64,000 bases of DNA, from the NCBI GenBank assembly GCA_009733775.1, contig WOGZ01000106.1, positions 1 to 64,000 on the forward strand, given 5' to 3'. The stretch is from Alectoria sarmentosa (Eukaryota; Ascomycota; Lecanoromycetes; Lecanorales; Parmeliaceae). Position numbers and translations under genes: made by a program. Below are positions 10,801 through 22,898 of this stretch, one piece after another. The notes below the pieces were generated by a model. The model was not told where the DNA came from, did no database searches, and saw only the letters and a program-made list of their open reading frames with translations. Each line of letters starts with the position of its first letter. The stretch's first letter is position 1.

Positions 10801-12154
10801 TGCGACCAGTTCTTTTGGTATTTTTGGAAGGGGTGAACTACTTGCGCGGAGGCGTAAATGCCGTGTGTAGATGCGAATGGGTGTAGATGCCGGTGTCTGG
10901 AGATGCTGGTGCGTGTGGAGGCTGGTCTGTGATGCTGGTCGGTATGAAAATGTGTGTAATGATTTTTGCTGTCTGTGCTTGCTGATGGATGTGAAAGAAG
11001 ATACAGGAGAGAAGGGAGAATTTTCCCTTCTTATACTCATGATGATGGCCGCCTTAATCCGAGATAACACACAGGCTGTGTGAGAGGCTGGAGGGGTTGA
11101 AACGCAACGAAACGAAACGAAGATGAGGGGAAATGGCCAAACCCATGAAGTTTCTGCCCTGTGAGGCCATGCCTGAGATGATACGAGAAAGGTCATGAAT
11201 CGGCAAATGTCTCTGGGTTTGTACCTTATGATCCTTTTTGTAATTTGTCGGAGAAGAGTAAAAAAAGGTCAAACATTTGTGGCTTCGTCCCTGGAAGCCT
11301 TGTTCGAGTCTTGTTTCTGATGAGCCGCCAATGCCCAAAGCCCAACGATCTTTTCAACGGCTCCTGTTCTGAATATGATACATTAGTAGCACTGGAACAC
11401 TTGTGCATCTTGGTAACTGCTTCTGCAGGTCTTAGCGTCCTTCATAATCGTCGTCAGGCCAATTTTCTGCCGCCCTCCGACCTCCGCTTCTGACTGCGCC
11501 GTATCATCGACCGAAGCCAGCATGCTAGTATAGCGAGGCCGTGTAACAATTCCTAGTGTCATTGATGGGTGACATTACGCTGGTCGTCCCAACTCCTTCC
11601 CGCTTTGACATTTTGGAAAAATCCCCACGACTACTCTTCCCTCCACCTCAATATTTCCATTATTGCTCTGCTGAAAGAGCCCTTGATGAGGCGCCATTAA
11701 ACAAGGTGAGGCGAGCAGGGGTTCTTGAATTGCCAAATGTTCCGGCCATTTTGGCGGTATGGTTCTGCTATTGTTGAGCTTGTTGCGTTTCGATCTTGCT
11801 TATCGCAAGAGCGAGGGTTGCTAATTCAGACACTTCGTTTGTTATGAGCCATAGTATTGATCGTTTGTTCGGGTCACTAAGTATGGATGGAGCTGAGTTG
11901 TTATTTTGCGGTGGACTCCGAGAAAGCTAGCAGGTGTACCAATTGTTGAAGATATATGCCAGATGCGAAGTCAGGAAAAAGAAGCTTTGGTGCATGTGGC
12001 CGAAATATCTGAAAAGTACTGGGTGGGGAAAAGAAGCGTTGCGCGGCAGAGGAATGAAGTGGATGTTGACCGAAGATATTGGCTGTGGCAGGTGAACCTC
12101 CACCTTCGCTGCCAGTAACACCAAATTGGAAGGCGTTGGGTATACCACTAGCGT
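10801..12154. other. intergenic, no clear gene
   Basis: The first part is the likely long CA-rich leader of the preceding minus-strand gene. The rest has only short unsupported frames. Confidence 0.4.
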
Positions 12155-13170
12155 TCAAGATTGTCTGGCTGCTGAAATTTGTCGGGAAGGCAGCGACGCA
12201 CCAGGTACAACTCCTCCTGTACTCAGCCCAAGATTGGCCAACCCTCCCTTGGAGAGGTCAAGGCCCGTGGACAGATTCTTTGAGGCTTTCTCCCTGGCTT
12301 TTAGTTTCATGTCCATCTTCTCAGTCACTGAGATATCCTCATGTATTGAGATATTTAAGCTAACAAAAGGCGATATTATTGGGAGGCTGCGTGGGATGAC
12401 TGTGGAACTCATATCGTCTTCATGCGGATCTCGAATTGTCGATGAAGATCTGCCGGGAGTTGCGGTAGCGCTGGCTGACTCTTCATATTCGAGTCTAGGA
12501 GTCTTATGTCAAGTCGAGGCAATTAGTCGATCAATCATAGTCACTCAGTCTCAAGACGACTTACATTGTCAGTATCAGTATTCCCAGGCAGATAGCTGAG
12601 AAGCGTTTATCGCTAATCAGAAAGCAACTTGTCTTGTAGTCTCTCGCCCAAGTGCCATCGGCCTGTTGTGCACTCTCCGATGATGATGAAGGGGTGAAGA
12701 ATGTATAAATCACTCTCTTCGTCTCAGAACATAAGGGTTCAGTCTTCTCCAGCTGACTTGCTTGAGCAGTGGTCTCCTTCCTTTGATTCTTTGCTTCCGA
12801 TTTGCATAGCGTTTGTGTAATCCAATGGGTTTCTGACAGAGGACAGCGCGTGCCCAAAGTGAGTCATTAAGAAATGAACAATGAAACTCGATGGAAGAGG
12901 TGTAATAAATTGCCTCTCTTCTGCCACCTGGAGATGAATTTAGATTCAGGCTTTTCTCTCAGCTCTGGCTGAAGCAATATGTGCTTTACACCTTCGCGGC
13001 TCGGATCTTGGTTGAGCTTGAATTGGTGGATCTCAATCTCGAGTCGAATTGTCTGCTTCCGTAGCCGACCTTCAACGGCTCTTGATGTTCCTGCCGCCTG
13101 TAGCAGGTCGATTAACATTTCTGGGTAAGCGGAAGAGATGGCATTTTCGAAGGCTCGAGGAGAAACGTGT
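12155..13170 (-). CDS. unresolved multi-exon hypothetical locus
   Basis: Several minus-strand stretches look coding but I could not join them all. A 3' exon, 12155..12503, follows a good intron (GTAAGTCG donor at 12564, acceptor ...CATAAG) and encodes a Ser/Thr-rich stretch ending ISAARQS. A 5' stretch, ~12925-13170, encodes a helical region (AFENAISSAYPEMLIDLLQA) that ends at a weak donor; the next acceptor is CTGTCAG near 12820. The middle (12561-12860) is open in one frame but does not link cleanly to either side. It may be a real gene with short exons or a decaying one. No family recognised. Confidence 0.3.
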
Positions 13171-13471
13171 GTAGCCGAAGAAGAGTATCAAAGCCCTTGT
13201 GTCGGTAGACAGGCGCCGGAAGAGGATTGATGCTTCAAAGGGTAGATCAAGCTTAGATGCACCTGTTGCATTTTGGAGTTGTTAAGGTCCAATAGCTATG
13301 AGAACTCAGCTAATTGTAGGCCACCAGGCCCAATACTAAGATGTCGTAGCGAGGCATGGAAGGCGATATCTATCAGTGATAGCGGGGCAAAGGCGCGTGA
13401 TAGTGGAAGCTTTTGAAGTCAGAATAAGATGGTCGATCTGTGCACCTGCACTTGTTGACGCGCTTACCGGA

Positions 13472-14800
13472 TCATGTAGCTACCTCCATCCCAGGCATCC
13501 CCTCCACACCCCCAACACTCTCCCAGAACTCCTCAAATTTGACTCCCTGGTCCTGAAACTCCCCTCTAATCTTCTGTACCGCCTTCTTCTGCCTGAAGAT
13601 GATTTCAGAGTCAGCGTGCCTTTTCAAGAGACAGACTCAACTCATAAGACAGGTCTAGGGAGCAAAACAAGGAAAAGAAGTCCATAGTATGACAAAACAC
13701 CGGATCATCAGACCAGTCCAGGAGCAGAGTAAGGGGAAAAGAAGCCCATCTCGTGGCACACGATGGAATCACTACAAAAGAACATACCTCTCAACCGTAA
13801 ACGGTCCGGGCTGACTGGTCTCACTCTGCACAACTTCAATCCACCGAAAGAACAAATTCTCTTTCCCCATGGCCGTCAACTTATCCTTGATCAGTTGCAG
13901 CTTCTTCGTGCCCTCATCTTCTGCGCCTTCTTCGTGCTCGCGCCATACTTCCCAGATCAGCCAACCCCATTTATCTGTGTGCACTAATACACTTGTCCGG
14001 AAGTCGTCGGTCTTGTTCTTCGCTTCGTCGACAAGGGCTTGTGCTTCGATCATCCCTGAGAAATAGAGATCCCAATTCTGGTCCAGCATTTGGTAGCTAG
14101 TCTTGTTCCGCACCCATTCCTTGTCCACGGCCGGCAATACCCTCTCCTTGAACAATTTTCCATCCCTCCCTTCACGTAGCCACTCCTCCTTGATCCCGTC
14201 CCTCTTCTCCACCTCTCCTCTCATATCCTCATTCCCACTTTCCTCCTTGGCAAAGAGTGGAACATCCCACCTCCTACTCCTCCTAACCACAACCTCCACA
14301 TCCCTAAATCTGCACCACCTCCTCCAACCCACCGGACTGGCCTCCCCACCCTTCCCCAGAAAGAAGTCCCATGGCCACATCCCCACGAATCTGAACAGTA
14401 GAAAATCACCTGCAAACATCAACGTCCGCTCCCCACTTATTCCAAGTAATGCCAATTGGTCCGTATTCTCTTTGTCAATATTGGCAGGACTGTCATAGCC
14501 GAGAACAGAGAGAAGGAGGAAGAAGTAGGTGGGGAGGGCTTTTTGAAGGCGAAAGACGAGAAGTATGAGGATGAATATGTTGAGAAGTAATGGGACGGCA
14601 AAGATGCGCCGTTTGAAGCCGAGCGGGTGCGTGTCGAGGTGAACGATATAGAGATGGGATCTGGAGGTTAGGGTGCCGAGGAAGGTTGATAATTCTGTGG
14701 GCACTGGCTTGAATGGGGAGGGAATTGGGGTCGTTAAAGAGGTATTGGAGGTGGTGGGTTTGGCGGGAGGCTTGCCAGAGCTCTTTTTGGGCTTAGCCAT
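13472..14800 (-). CDS. hypothetical membrane protein, divergent from seipin
   Basis: Two exons, complement(join(13472..13592,13788..14800)), 377 aa. The intron (13593-13787, donor GTATGT, acceptor CTTCAG) swaps a short unlikely end for a helical tail (KKAVQKIRGEFQDQG...). After a Pro/Lys/Ser-rich N-terminus there is a hydrophobic hairpin at about residues 66-105 (AVPLLLNIFILILLVF and PTYFFLLLSVLG). A membrane-proximal aromatic stretch (FRFVGMWPWDFFLG) and a long soluble C-terminal domain with conserved-looking Trp residues follow (WRRWCRFRDVEVV, WGWLIWEVWREHEEG). The topology suggests an ER or other endomembrane protein. Its start codon lies 185 bp from that of seipin. Family unknown. Confidence 0.75.
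13641..13749. repeat. diverged 64-bp-period duplication inside an intron
   Basis: Segments 13641-13685 and 13705-13749 align over ~45 nt; both end in GGAAAAGAAG(T/C)CCAT after matching AG(A/G)CC(A/-)GTC(C/T)-AGGAGCA blocks. Both lie within the 195-nt intron of the minus-strand membrane protein gene and explain its unusual length. Confidence 0.7.
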
Positions 14801-14985
14801 TGCGGCTACTTTCTGTAGACGTGCTTCAATAAGTAGATTGACAGGTGTGATGACAATTGGAAGCTCGAGACCAACTGTACATCTCGAAGTTCAAAGCAGC
14901 GCCACCATAAAAATAAATACGCGAGCGCCAAAGGCGGCTCTGCAACACCAACCAAATAAATAACCACCACCATGTCTCGTAGTTG
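14801..14985. promoter_or_regulatory. bidirectional promoter, membrane orphan / seipin
   Basis: This 185-bp spacer separates two divergent start codons. It must carry both promoters and leaders. An AATAAATA element near 14906-14916 and 14955-14961 is the only TATA-like sequence seen. Confidence 0.6.
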
Positions 14986-14986
14986 A
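14972..14986 (+). promoter_or_regulatory. 4-codon uORF overlapping the seipin start (TGATG)
   Basis: ATG-TCT-CGT-AGT-TGA starts in a near-perfect Kozak context (CCACCATGT). The last A of its stop is the A of the seipin ATG, forming TGATG. An in-frame TAG just upstream rules out an N-terminal extension of seipin. Confidence 0.7.
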
Positions 14987-16328
14987 TGGACGATTCTAAG
15001 CCAAGAGGGTCCTCCGCCCTGGTCGCCAGAGCTGTGGTAAGCTCATGCCCTCTCTGTCCACAACCAATAACTAAAGCGATCCAGGAAACAGCCCTCCTCC
15101 CTATCCACGCCGCCGTCTCCAAGCCCGCCCAGCGAGCCTACATCGGTACCTTCCTCTTCGCCGCAACCAGCATCCTGCTCCTCTGCGTCTCGAGCGTAGC
15201 TTACACGCTGTTCTACTACAACTATGTACCGCAGAATAGCGTGGAGCGGGTTGTGCATTTGCAATTTGGGTAGGTTCATCTCCCTCCACGCAGAGTTTTC
15301 TTACGTGAAGGTCCGGCTTGATTGATAGTTTGAGATGTAGGGATGGCCATCCCCACGGTACAGCCCATCTCTCCACATCCTTGACATCTCTACAACCCTA
15401 CGACATAACCCTCACCCTCCACCTCCCCCGCACGCCGTCCAACCTCGCAGCCGGAAACTTCATGCTCGACCTCTCGCTGTTCGGCCCCTCCACAGCCACT
15501 ACTCCCTCCACTTCCATACTCCCTACCTCTCTTTACAAACTCAACACAACCGCCACACTCGCTCACTCCCGGCGCCCCGCGATCCTAACCTACACCTCCC
15601 CTGTTGTCGAAACAGCAAACACACTCAGCGGACTGCCTTGGTATATTATGGGCTGGAAATCAGAGAGCGAAGTACTTTCAGTCAGTATGCTCGAAGGCGT
15701 CGAGTTCACTAAAGGCTGGGCACATGTGCCGCAAAGTCTGCGCGTGGTGGTGGAGGCGGATGAGAAGATGCAATTCTATGAGGTTGTGGTGCGAATTATT
15801 GCGAAATTGGGCGGGTTGAGATGGGTTCTGTATAACCACCGTGTACTATCGTTTTTATTCTTCACTACAGCTTTTTGGAGTAGTTCGATGATTTCGATGG
15901 CGCTGGCATGGTTTGCCATATCGACGTATCTCGGGTCGTCGCCATCTGTTAAGATGGAATTGGAGACCAATGGTACCATCATCAAGCGAGAACGCTCAGA
16001 TTCGGATGCATTCGATCCCACGTCAATGGAGGATCTTTCCGACACGTCAAGGATATTTCCCACGCTTGGGCGACAGGTCCCATTGCATTTCACTGGACGC
16101 AAGAACGTCAAGAAGGAACAGGAGATCAAGAGGGAGGAAGATGAAGTCATGAGATCAACGCAGCTTCAGCCATTAGCCGCTGAAGCAGACGATGAAGACG
16201 ATGACATGTCACAGGAGACCGGTGGTTTCAGAGACTCGGGAATCGGCACTGGTCTCGACGAAGAAAGGCTAGCAAATGTTCAGCGGCGGCGTAAAGCCTT
16301 GATGAATGGAAGGGACAGTGGAGCTTGA
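14986..16328 (+). CDS. SEI1: seipin (lipid droplet assembly protein)
   Basis: Three exons, join(14986..15036,15085..15269,15341..16328), 407 aa. Intron 1 (48 nt, GTAAGC...CCAG) is a multiple of three and is removed by analogy with the family; intron 2 (71 nt) restores LQFGDGHPHGTAHL, a hallmark of fungal seipins. Seipin forms ER rings at lipid droplet contacts and controls droplet budding and triglyceride partition. TM1 is near residues 36-59 and TM2 near 247-276, flanking the lumenal beta-sandwich domain (~residues 65-240). The long C-terminal tail (~130 aa) is cytosolic, acidic and Ser/Thr-rich, with no domain seen; it is much longer than in yeast Sei1. The gene is divergent from a membrane orphan and convergent with the ABC transporter. 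Confidence 0.93.
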
Positions 16329-16622
16329 TTTGTGATGATTCTAGTAATAAGCAGTTCTAATGTCAAAGATGCATACTTTTGAGCTCGCCTGATGCCGCTG
16401 TTGCCCTGTAAATACCACCCCGATGTTAGCTAAACTGCCACCTATTTCAGCAAGCCAATGATCTGTTACCGAAAACATATTGATCTGCACCCTATCCTGC
16501 AAATAGTAAGTATGGAAGTAAAAGTTATCTACCCAGAATATTGTGATAAAGCATGTCATGTAACCAATACTAAGCGACAAGATGCATCGAGAAGAGCCAA
16601 GGCTCCAATCATTCATCGAGTT

Positions 16623-19600
16623 TCAGAACCCAGTGGCAAAACCTACACCTCCAGCCGCTGAGTGCGGTCTTGTGGTAGGGCCAGTTGCATTGGCGGAGTC
16701 AGAAGACGTCTCGGTCGTTGAAGGACGGAGTGTATCGCTCGACCAAGCTCCAGATGCCTCGCCAGATGGAATCTCGGAGTGCGCTGCCTTTCTACGTCGC
16801 TGATACCATTGACGGCGATGACCTTGCCCTGAAGATGCCTGGTTTGCCGCATCTGTACCAGCTGCAGAAAGACGACGAGGCTGATTTCGCGGTGGCTCAT
16901 CGCTGGGTCCGTCATTATGGCTACTCTTAACAGTTGATCCACTAGGCTCGCTCTTGTTGCCACGGCGTGGATTGAAATTGCCGCGCTTCTTCTTGTTCTC
17001 TGGTTGGATCTGGCCCAAGTTCTTCGAGTCAGATGTAGTCGGCCAGGAGTCAGACAGAACAGCGTCACATGTGGGTTCCGACCCAGTAGCGGGCCCCTTA
17101 TTCTTCTGATTACGCTTAGCTCCATTTTTTTTGACACTGTTGCTCTCGTGGCTCGGTTGATGGGCTTCATTCCCGTGGTCATCAGAGGTCTGCAGAACCT
17201 TTTGGAGGTCAGCATTACTTCTTTCAAGGCAAGAAACGGAGTCATGTGAAAGGTTCAGAGAGTGGCAGCGGTAGCTTTGCCACTAAATGTAACGTTGCTT
17301 GGGAAAGTACTCCAGATGTACGCACCTGATCCCTGCTTGCAGACACGCCACGCTGGAAACCAGGTACGAAATCAGGGGCAGTAGCCCGAAGACTCTTGTT
17401 TCCAGAAGCCGAGCTCTCCGATGATCGTCGATTTTCCTCACCAGATGAAGTCTCTGGGACATCGCTGAGTTTGGACTGCGGGGCGGCGATAGGATCGAAA
17501 TCAGTGAGCAGGAGATCAGTGTCAAACTGTTTGTGCCAGAGGTCGTGGAATTTTCCTTTGGACTTCAGAAGTTCACGAGGGGTTCCTTGCTCAACGATGA
17601 TACCATCTTTGATGACCAATATAGTATCAGAGCTGGCCACTGTCGACAGTCTGTGAGCGACGGTAAAGGTTGTGCGGCCCTTCGTCAATATTTCCAGGGC
17701 ATTTCGGATGTTCCCTTCGGTCTCAGTGTCGACAGAGCTCGTAGCTTCATCCAAGAGGATAATACCAGGATTCTGGAGCATGACCCTCGCTATGGCAACC
17801 CTCTGCAATTCGCCACCCGAAAGCTTGACACCATTCTCGCCCACCTTCGTAGAGTAACCGTTGGTAAAGTTCAAGATCTTCTCGTGTATAGAGGCGGTTT
17901 TGCATGCCTCGATGACTTCTTCATCCGTTGCCTCTAATCGCGCATAGCGAACATTTTCCATGATACTGGCGTTGAACAGCGCAGGGTCTTGTGGCACCAC
18001 GCCAATGTGTTCGCGAAGGCTCGACAGGGTGACGTCTCGTATATCCTGGCCATCAATCATGATGCTGCCCTTTCTGGCATCGTAAAAGCGAAAGAGCAGT
18101 CTCAAGATTGTGGATTTTCCACCGCCGGTTTCTCCGACCAAGCCGATCTTTTGACCTGGTCCAGCATGAAAGTTGAAGTCTTTGATGACTTCTTTTTGAC
18201 CATCATAAGAGAAACCCACATCGTGAAAGCTGATGGTCCCACGCTTGAACTTGAAGAGTTCCTGACCATCTTTAACACTGGGTTTCTTCAGGAATAAATC
18301 GAGCAGCGACTCAGCATCTGTGAGATACCCAATCAATTCACGCGGGACATCCACAAAACTCTCGAGTTTCACTAGGTGGATTTAATGACAATGCCTCCAG
18401 AGGTTCTGTTAAGAAGACGGCAGAAGGACTTACCAGTGAAATTATACCAATATGAAACAAGCATCACAAACCCGCCGACTGGTGCGCCTTTGGTAATCTG
18501 ATAAATGGCCAGGATACAAGCGCTGATCATTCCGAGTTCGATGATCGTGTCTTTGGCGACTTGGGAGATGTAGTGGAGAGATATCCATTTGTAGTCTGCC
18601 TTGATGCTCAGACCTGCAATAATGTTATTCATCAGTGTATATAGTCATCAGCGATAGGCATCTGTCTACCCACCCACGACATCTGCATATCTACCCTTTT
18701 CGTATCCATGGCGGTTGAAGTATGAGACCGAACTCCATCCTCCAACGGTGTCATACATCACCTGGAATTCTCTCCTCTTGAGGGCATTACATTTGCGCCT
18801 TGGCTCCACCTGCTGGCCAACAAAAGCAAACGATGCCCAAACAAATATGACAGTAGTAGCAGCCACGATGAGGGCCATGTAAGGGCCGAACACCCAATAG
18901 AGGTAGACAAATGCCACAGCCACGTCAACGAACATAGGTAGAACACTGAACAACAAGGTTTCGGCGATCTGTTTGAGGGAATTGCCTTGCGATATCGCCG
19001 TATATAGTTCCGCAGAATGTTTTGTTGTGTGAAAGTCTCGAGATAATCCCATGATGTGATTATACGATGCGGTCTTAATGGATCCTTCGGCATACTGTTC
19101 AACAGGTAGCCACAGCATGTGCCTCATTTGCCTAATGATCGAGCCCTGGCTAAACAAAACCCAGAGACCGAATTCCAGAAATAAATTTGGAACGTGGCCC
19201 TGAGACATGCCGAGTCGGTCAACCACAATTCCAAATTGGCGTGGTTCGAGAACGTTGAGTGCTCGCTCACAGAAGAGGCATAAGCAAACTCCAAGAATCT
19301 TTGCCTGGAGTATGCGGTCCTTTGAGGGCCACAGATAAGGCATGAAGATGGAAAATGCTTTGGCGTATCTATCTGAAGATTAGTTCTATCCGAAAGTGCA
19401 ATGAAAAAATTAATCTGCTGTCGCGCAGCGGGTTGAGGCAGGCCAGTACGCCCGGAGATGCTAGACATGCTTGAATGGAGATTCAGGAAGGGGGTCATAC
19501 GTGAACCAATTTCCCTCGGCTTGAAGCCTCTTCTCGAGCAGTTCTTTTCGCCCTTGGTCCTTCTTCCGCTGCTCAGCCTCATACTCGAGGTCTGAATCTT

Positions 19601-20326
19601 CACCATTAGGTGAGATAGCGATGGAGCCGTAGCCTGAATTTCCACTCGACGCTTGCGTGCCATCCAACTCTCCTTTTCCATGCCCAAGCAGGGATGCGGA
19701 CTCTTCATCTGCACTGATCGTTTGGCAAGACTTAGTAAACAAGACCGTGGAGAGCAAGACGAGAATGAGCGTGCGGCAAGCTTGGATTGTGACATGAAGG
19801 TAGGCAAATGCACTTGGTGAAACGCCATAGGTGAGGACAAAGGCGAATAAGATTGCTTCGGCGACCAGTCCAATGAACCATGACCCGTAATACGGGTACC
19901 ATACCCCGGGGTTCTTGGTATTCACGAGGCTAACAGTAATGATTGTCCAGACGAGCAGCGAGAATAGTGCGTAAACCTGACCACCTTGCGATTAGCAAAC
20001 AAGATGTGGAAGCCTTGTCATCCAGGTTTGTAGACATGCGGGTCAGTACTCACGTTGCTCTCTGTAGAGGAGTGGCAAGCGCCGTTGATAGCAGTATCCG
20101 TCAAGAGCATACACGACTCCACCAAGAAAGAGATCACCAGCAGGGATACAAGTGAGACGAGGACTTTGCGAGGACCAGGGCCAGACGCTTTCAGATTCTG
20201 TAGTGTGCATACGCTGATAGTAGTGGCGATCAGAAAGTAGATGAGGATCAAGGCAGGTGCAAGATAGTGCAGAGATTGCAGGAAGTGCTGTTGCTGTTCT
20301 GTTGCGGCCATGTACAGTGCCATCAT
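16623..20326 (-). CDS. hmt1: HMT1-type vacuolar heavy-metal tolerance ABC transporter
   Basis: Six exons, complement(join(16623..17189,17326..18371,18434..18613,18674..19368,19501..19976,20054..20326)), 1078 aa; all phases close. It is a half transporter of the ABCB6/HMT1 type: an extra N-terminal membrane region (TMD0, residues ~1-220), a six-helix ABC membrane domain (~270-560) and one nucleotide-binding domain. Walker A is GETGGGKST (621-629), the signature LSGGE (725-729), Walker B IILLDE (745-750) and the switch His is in VAHRLST (~781). In fission yeast Hmt1 moves phytochelatin-type thiol conjugates into the vacuole and gives cadmium tolerance. The protein is ~250 residues longer than yeast-like Hmt1: a last exon adds 188 residues, rich in Lys/Arg, Asn, Gln and Gly, resembling a disordered RNA-binding tail. 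The intron before it (136 nt) ends TGCTGAC...CTGCAG. Confidence 0.9.
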
Positions 20327-21558
20327 AGGTGACTGGCTAGAGGCTATTCCAGACCTTTGATTGCTAGTTGAAGATGCTGACTATACCAATGGAGGGTTGT
20401 AGCAGACTTCAGAGGGCCATCAATGTGATATAGAGGTTGAGGGGTTATGAAGAGGATGTCCAGACGAAGAAGACATAAGTTGCACACAACAGTGAATTCC
20501 AATCCTCGAAGCGGTTTTTGCGCTAAAGGCGCTAAAGAAATATTGATGGCTTCCCTGAATAGGCAACAACGCCGTTCAAACGGTTAGAATGGGCGGCAAA
20601 TTCCTCCAAGCAAGCACTTGAACATTTCTTGAAATCCCACACGTCGGCCAGACTGCCTAGTATATTCGCATCTTCTCCTTGTCAGTGTTCGATGTGTTAA
20701 TCTACTCTGACGTATTAACGATGTTCCTCCCTTCAGCTCAACTCAACACCTTCCGGCAGGGTCCGGCCAGGACTGCATAGGAAGGCTGGGCTTGAGAGGA
20801 TGGAGTCTGATCAAAGAAATGGCTCTCAAGACCCACATTTCGTCGATGTGCAAAAGAAAGGGAAAGAACGGTGGTCATGGTGTAATATTGGGCTTGCTCG
20901 AATTCCTATTTTCTTGTTCACTTTTCTAGTAGCTGTGGCCACAATTGAAAGTCCCGATACGGTCCACTGGGAGAGCAGCGGCTCCCTACCCGAAAGAATA
21001 TCTGCATTTGCTTCGGACTTTCGATACAATCTCAACTTTGTGTGAGGTCTTGGGACGTAGCTGAGAAATCAGGACATATCCGTTTGCTTTTGTGCCTGAT
21101 GTACTCACACGACTATAGCGCTCTGAACAGCCACCATATTCTCCCCCCCCCCCCCTGCCTGGATACGTCTAATCTTCGTATCGTAGATTAAACAAGAGAC
21201 CAGATCCAACGGAGGCACCGTCTGAGTAGTCAAGGGACCTTTGATCGCTCAGAAGAGGATATCAAACAAAATCTCTAGCAGTAATCGACTCTTCTATATA
21301 TCTTTGACATGCCTCCGTAGACTCCCGGACCGTTGTTGCTCCGGCCTGTGCTCCCCCAGAACTGGGAGCCTGGAAATGAGGGGTGTTCATGGGGTTTGAT
21401 CAAAAGACGTGGCAACTTGGCAAGGAGATCGCCAGCTTTTGGCGCTGCGGCACACAGTCATCACCAGTGCACCTCGCGCAATGTGACACCCGCCATTGGA
21501 CTGGCACACATTGAAGCACAAGCATCTCAGCGTTCCCCACAGCAATCGCTCTAGAGTC
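20327..21558. other. intergenic, no gene seen
   Basis: This is the promoter side of both the transporter and the DUF4870-like gene. It holds a poly-C run (21145-21155). A small open frame at 20800-21045 has one hydrophobic segment but no other support, so I do not call it. Confidence 0.5.
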
Positions 21559-22416
21559 ATGGACTTTGCTCCTTATCAAGACACTACACCAGAATCCACA
21601 CGAACCCTCTCTCCACCTCCAAATCGAACTTCCTCTCCTGCCCGCCACGCTAGATCTCCACCTCCAAACCGACCAACCACGGACCCTTTCGGCGCGTCAT
21701 CCTTACCAGAACCCAGTCATTTTAGTGATGAGCCAAGGGGCAATACAGGATTTGGAGGAGGGGGTATAGAGAATGGCAGGCTGGATGTCAATTTGTTTGA
21801 GACGAGCCTACCACTACGGCTAGACTACGAGGCAATGCTGGCATATCTGCTGCTACCGCCTGCAGGAGGGGTATTCTTACTGGTAGTGGAGCATAAGAGC
21901 GACTATGTACGGTACGTCAAGCTCGGAGAAAGAGGCATTTACGGCACCTATTTGCTTCTCGTCAAGTTGCTCTGGAACCGTAGTTCCACGCAGCTGCGCT
22001 TTTGCTCGGCCTACTCTCTACCCAATTGACCCTGCGCGTCGACAGTCGTCTCTCTTTGCCTTCTGCGTGCAACTACTGATAGGACATTCTGAAGATTCCA
22101 TGCTTGGCAATCAAGTCTACTCTTCGCTTCAATTTTCGTAAGCTTAACCCTTCAACCATTTGCATGACACTCATCGTTGACCTCGCATCAGGTCCTACAT
22201 CTGATCTTCTCGTGGTCAAGCATACTTTCATGGATGCTGTTCGTCGTTGACATAGGCCTTATCGCATTCCTTGCTATGCATGCCTACCGAGACGGTACAG
22301 ATATCCCCCTTTCATGATTCCATATCAATACTGACATGGAAGCAGCTGATGGCTTGGACCGTTTTGAGGTTCCATTCTTTGGGGGTTTGGCGAGTTCTTT
22401 CGTAGACTCTGAATGA
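21559..22416 (+). CDS. DUF4870-like integral membrane protein
   Basis: Four exons, join(21559..21911,22095..22137,22192..22294,22346..22416), 189 aa. Exons 2-4 are only 43, 103 and 71 nt, so most of the membrane domain is invisible without splicing. The N-terminal ~75 residues are Pro/Ser/Thr-rich and disordered (SPPPNRT, SPPPNRPTT). Next comes a typical DUF4870/Tic20-like core: AMLAYLLLPPAGGVFLLVVEHKSDYVRFHAWQ (shown in part), then two more hydrophobic helices and a short DGLDRFEVPFFGG end. The motif VRFHAWQS after the first helix pair is characteristic of the family. The family's biochemical role is not established; it has three to four membrane helices. Intron 1 (183 nt) is the longest here. 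Confidence 0.85.
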
Positions 22417-22898
22417 GACGTGCTGCATGATATCGTCGATCGATACATCTGAAGAACGGCGCAATCGCATTGCAAGATACCCATGTAGTAATCCTCCGCG
22501 GTCGTTAGACCACTCTGGTTATGTACTGTACAAAAAGATCGGACGGAAATCCTTGGTGACCGGTCGCAGGATTATCCTCCAACGAATTTCATGTCCTACC
22601 TACCAAATCCGCACCCGCATTTTAGGTAGATTCCCTTGGAAAAATCGCAGGTCCGAAGCAAGTATACAAGCTCGTGGATTCTAGAAGAGCACAAATCCTA
22701 CAAAAGTGGACAATCTTTCAAGATGACGAAGCTTGCATATCAAGCCCATAAAAACTGCCCCGCGGCGTATGTACGCAAGGCAGTGCTCTCAGCCTCGTGG
22801 CCGAAGTTGCATCCCCCACCCCCTTCTGCGTTCCTGTCGGCTATAAAAATTCCCTCTGCTCTCTACTCGCTTTCTAGCCATATCTTCGCTCTCTCACG
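22417..22898. promoter_or_regulatory. promoter region of the Helo_like_N gene with TATA box
   Basis: The last part holds TATAAAAA at 22842-22849, about 50 nt upstream of the ATG at 22899, followed by a CT-rich initiator stretch. This is the clearest core promoter in the window. The rest shows no gene. Confidence 0.65.

Noticed and set aside
20800..21045. Small open frame with one hydrophobic segment
   Set aside because: Too short and isolated; the predicted protein has no recognisable feature beyond one helix.
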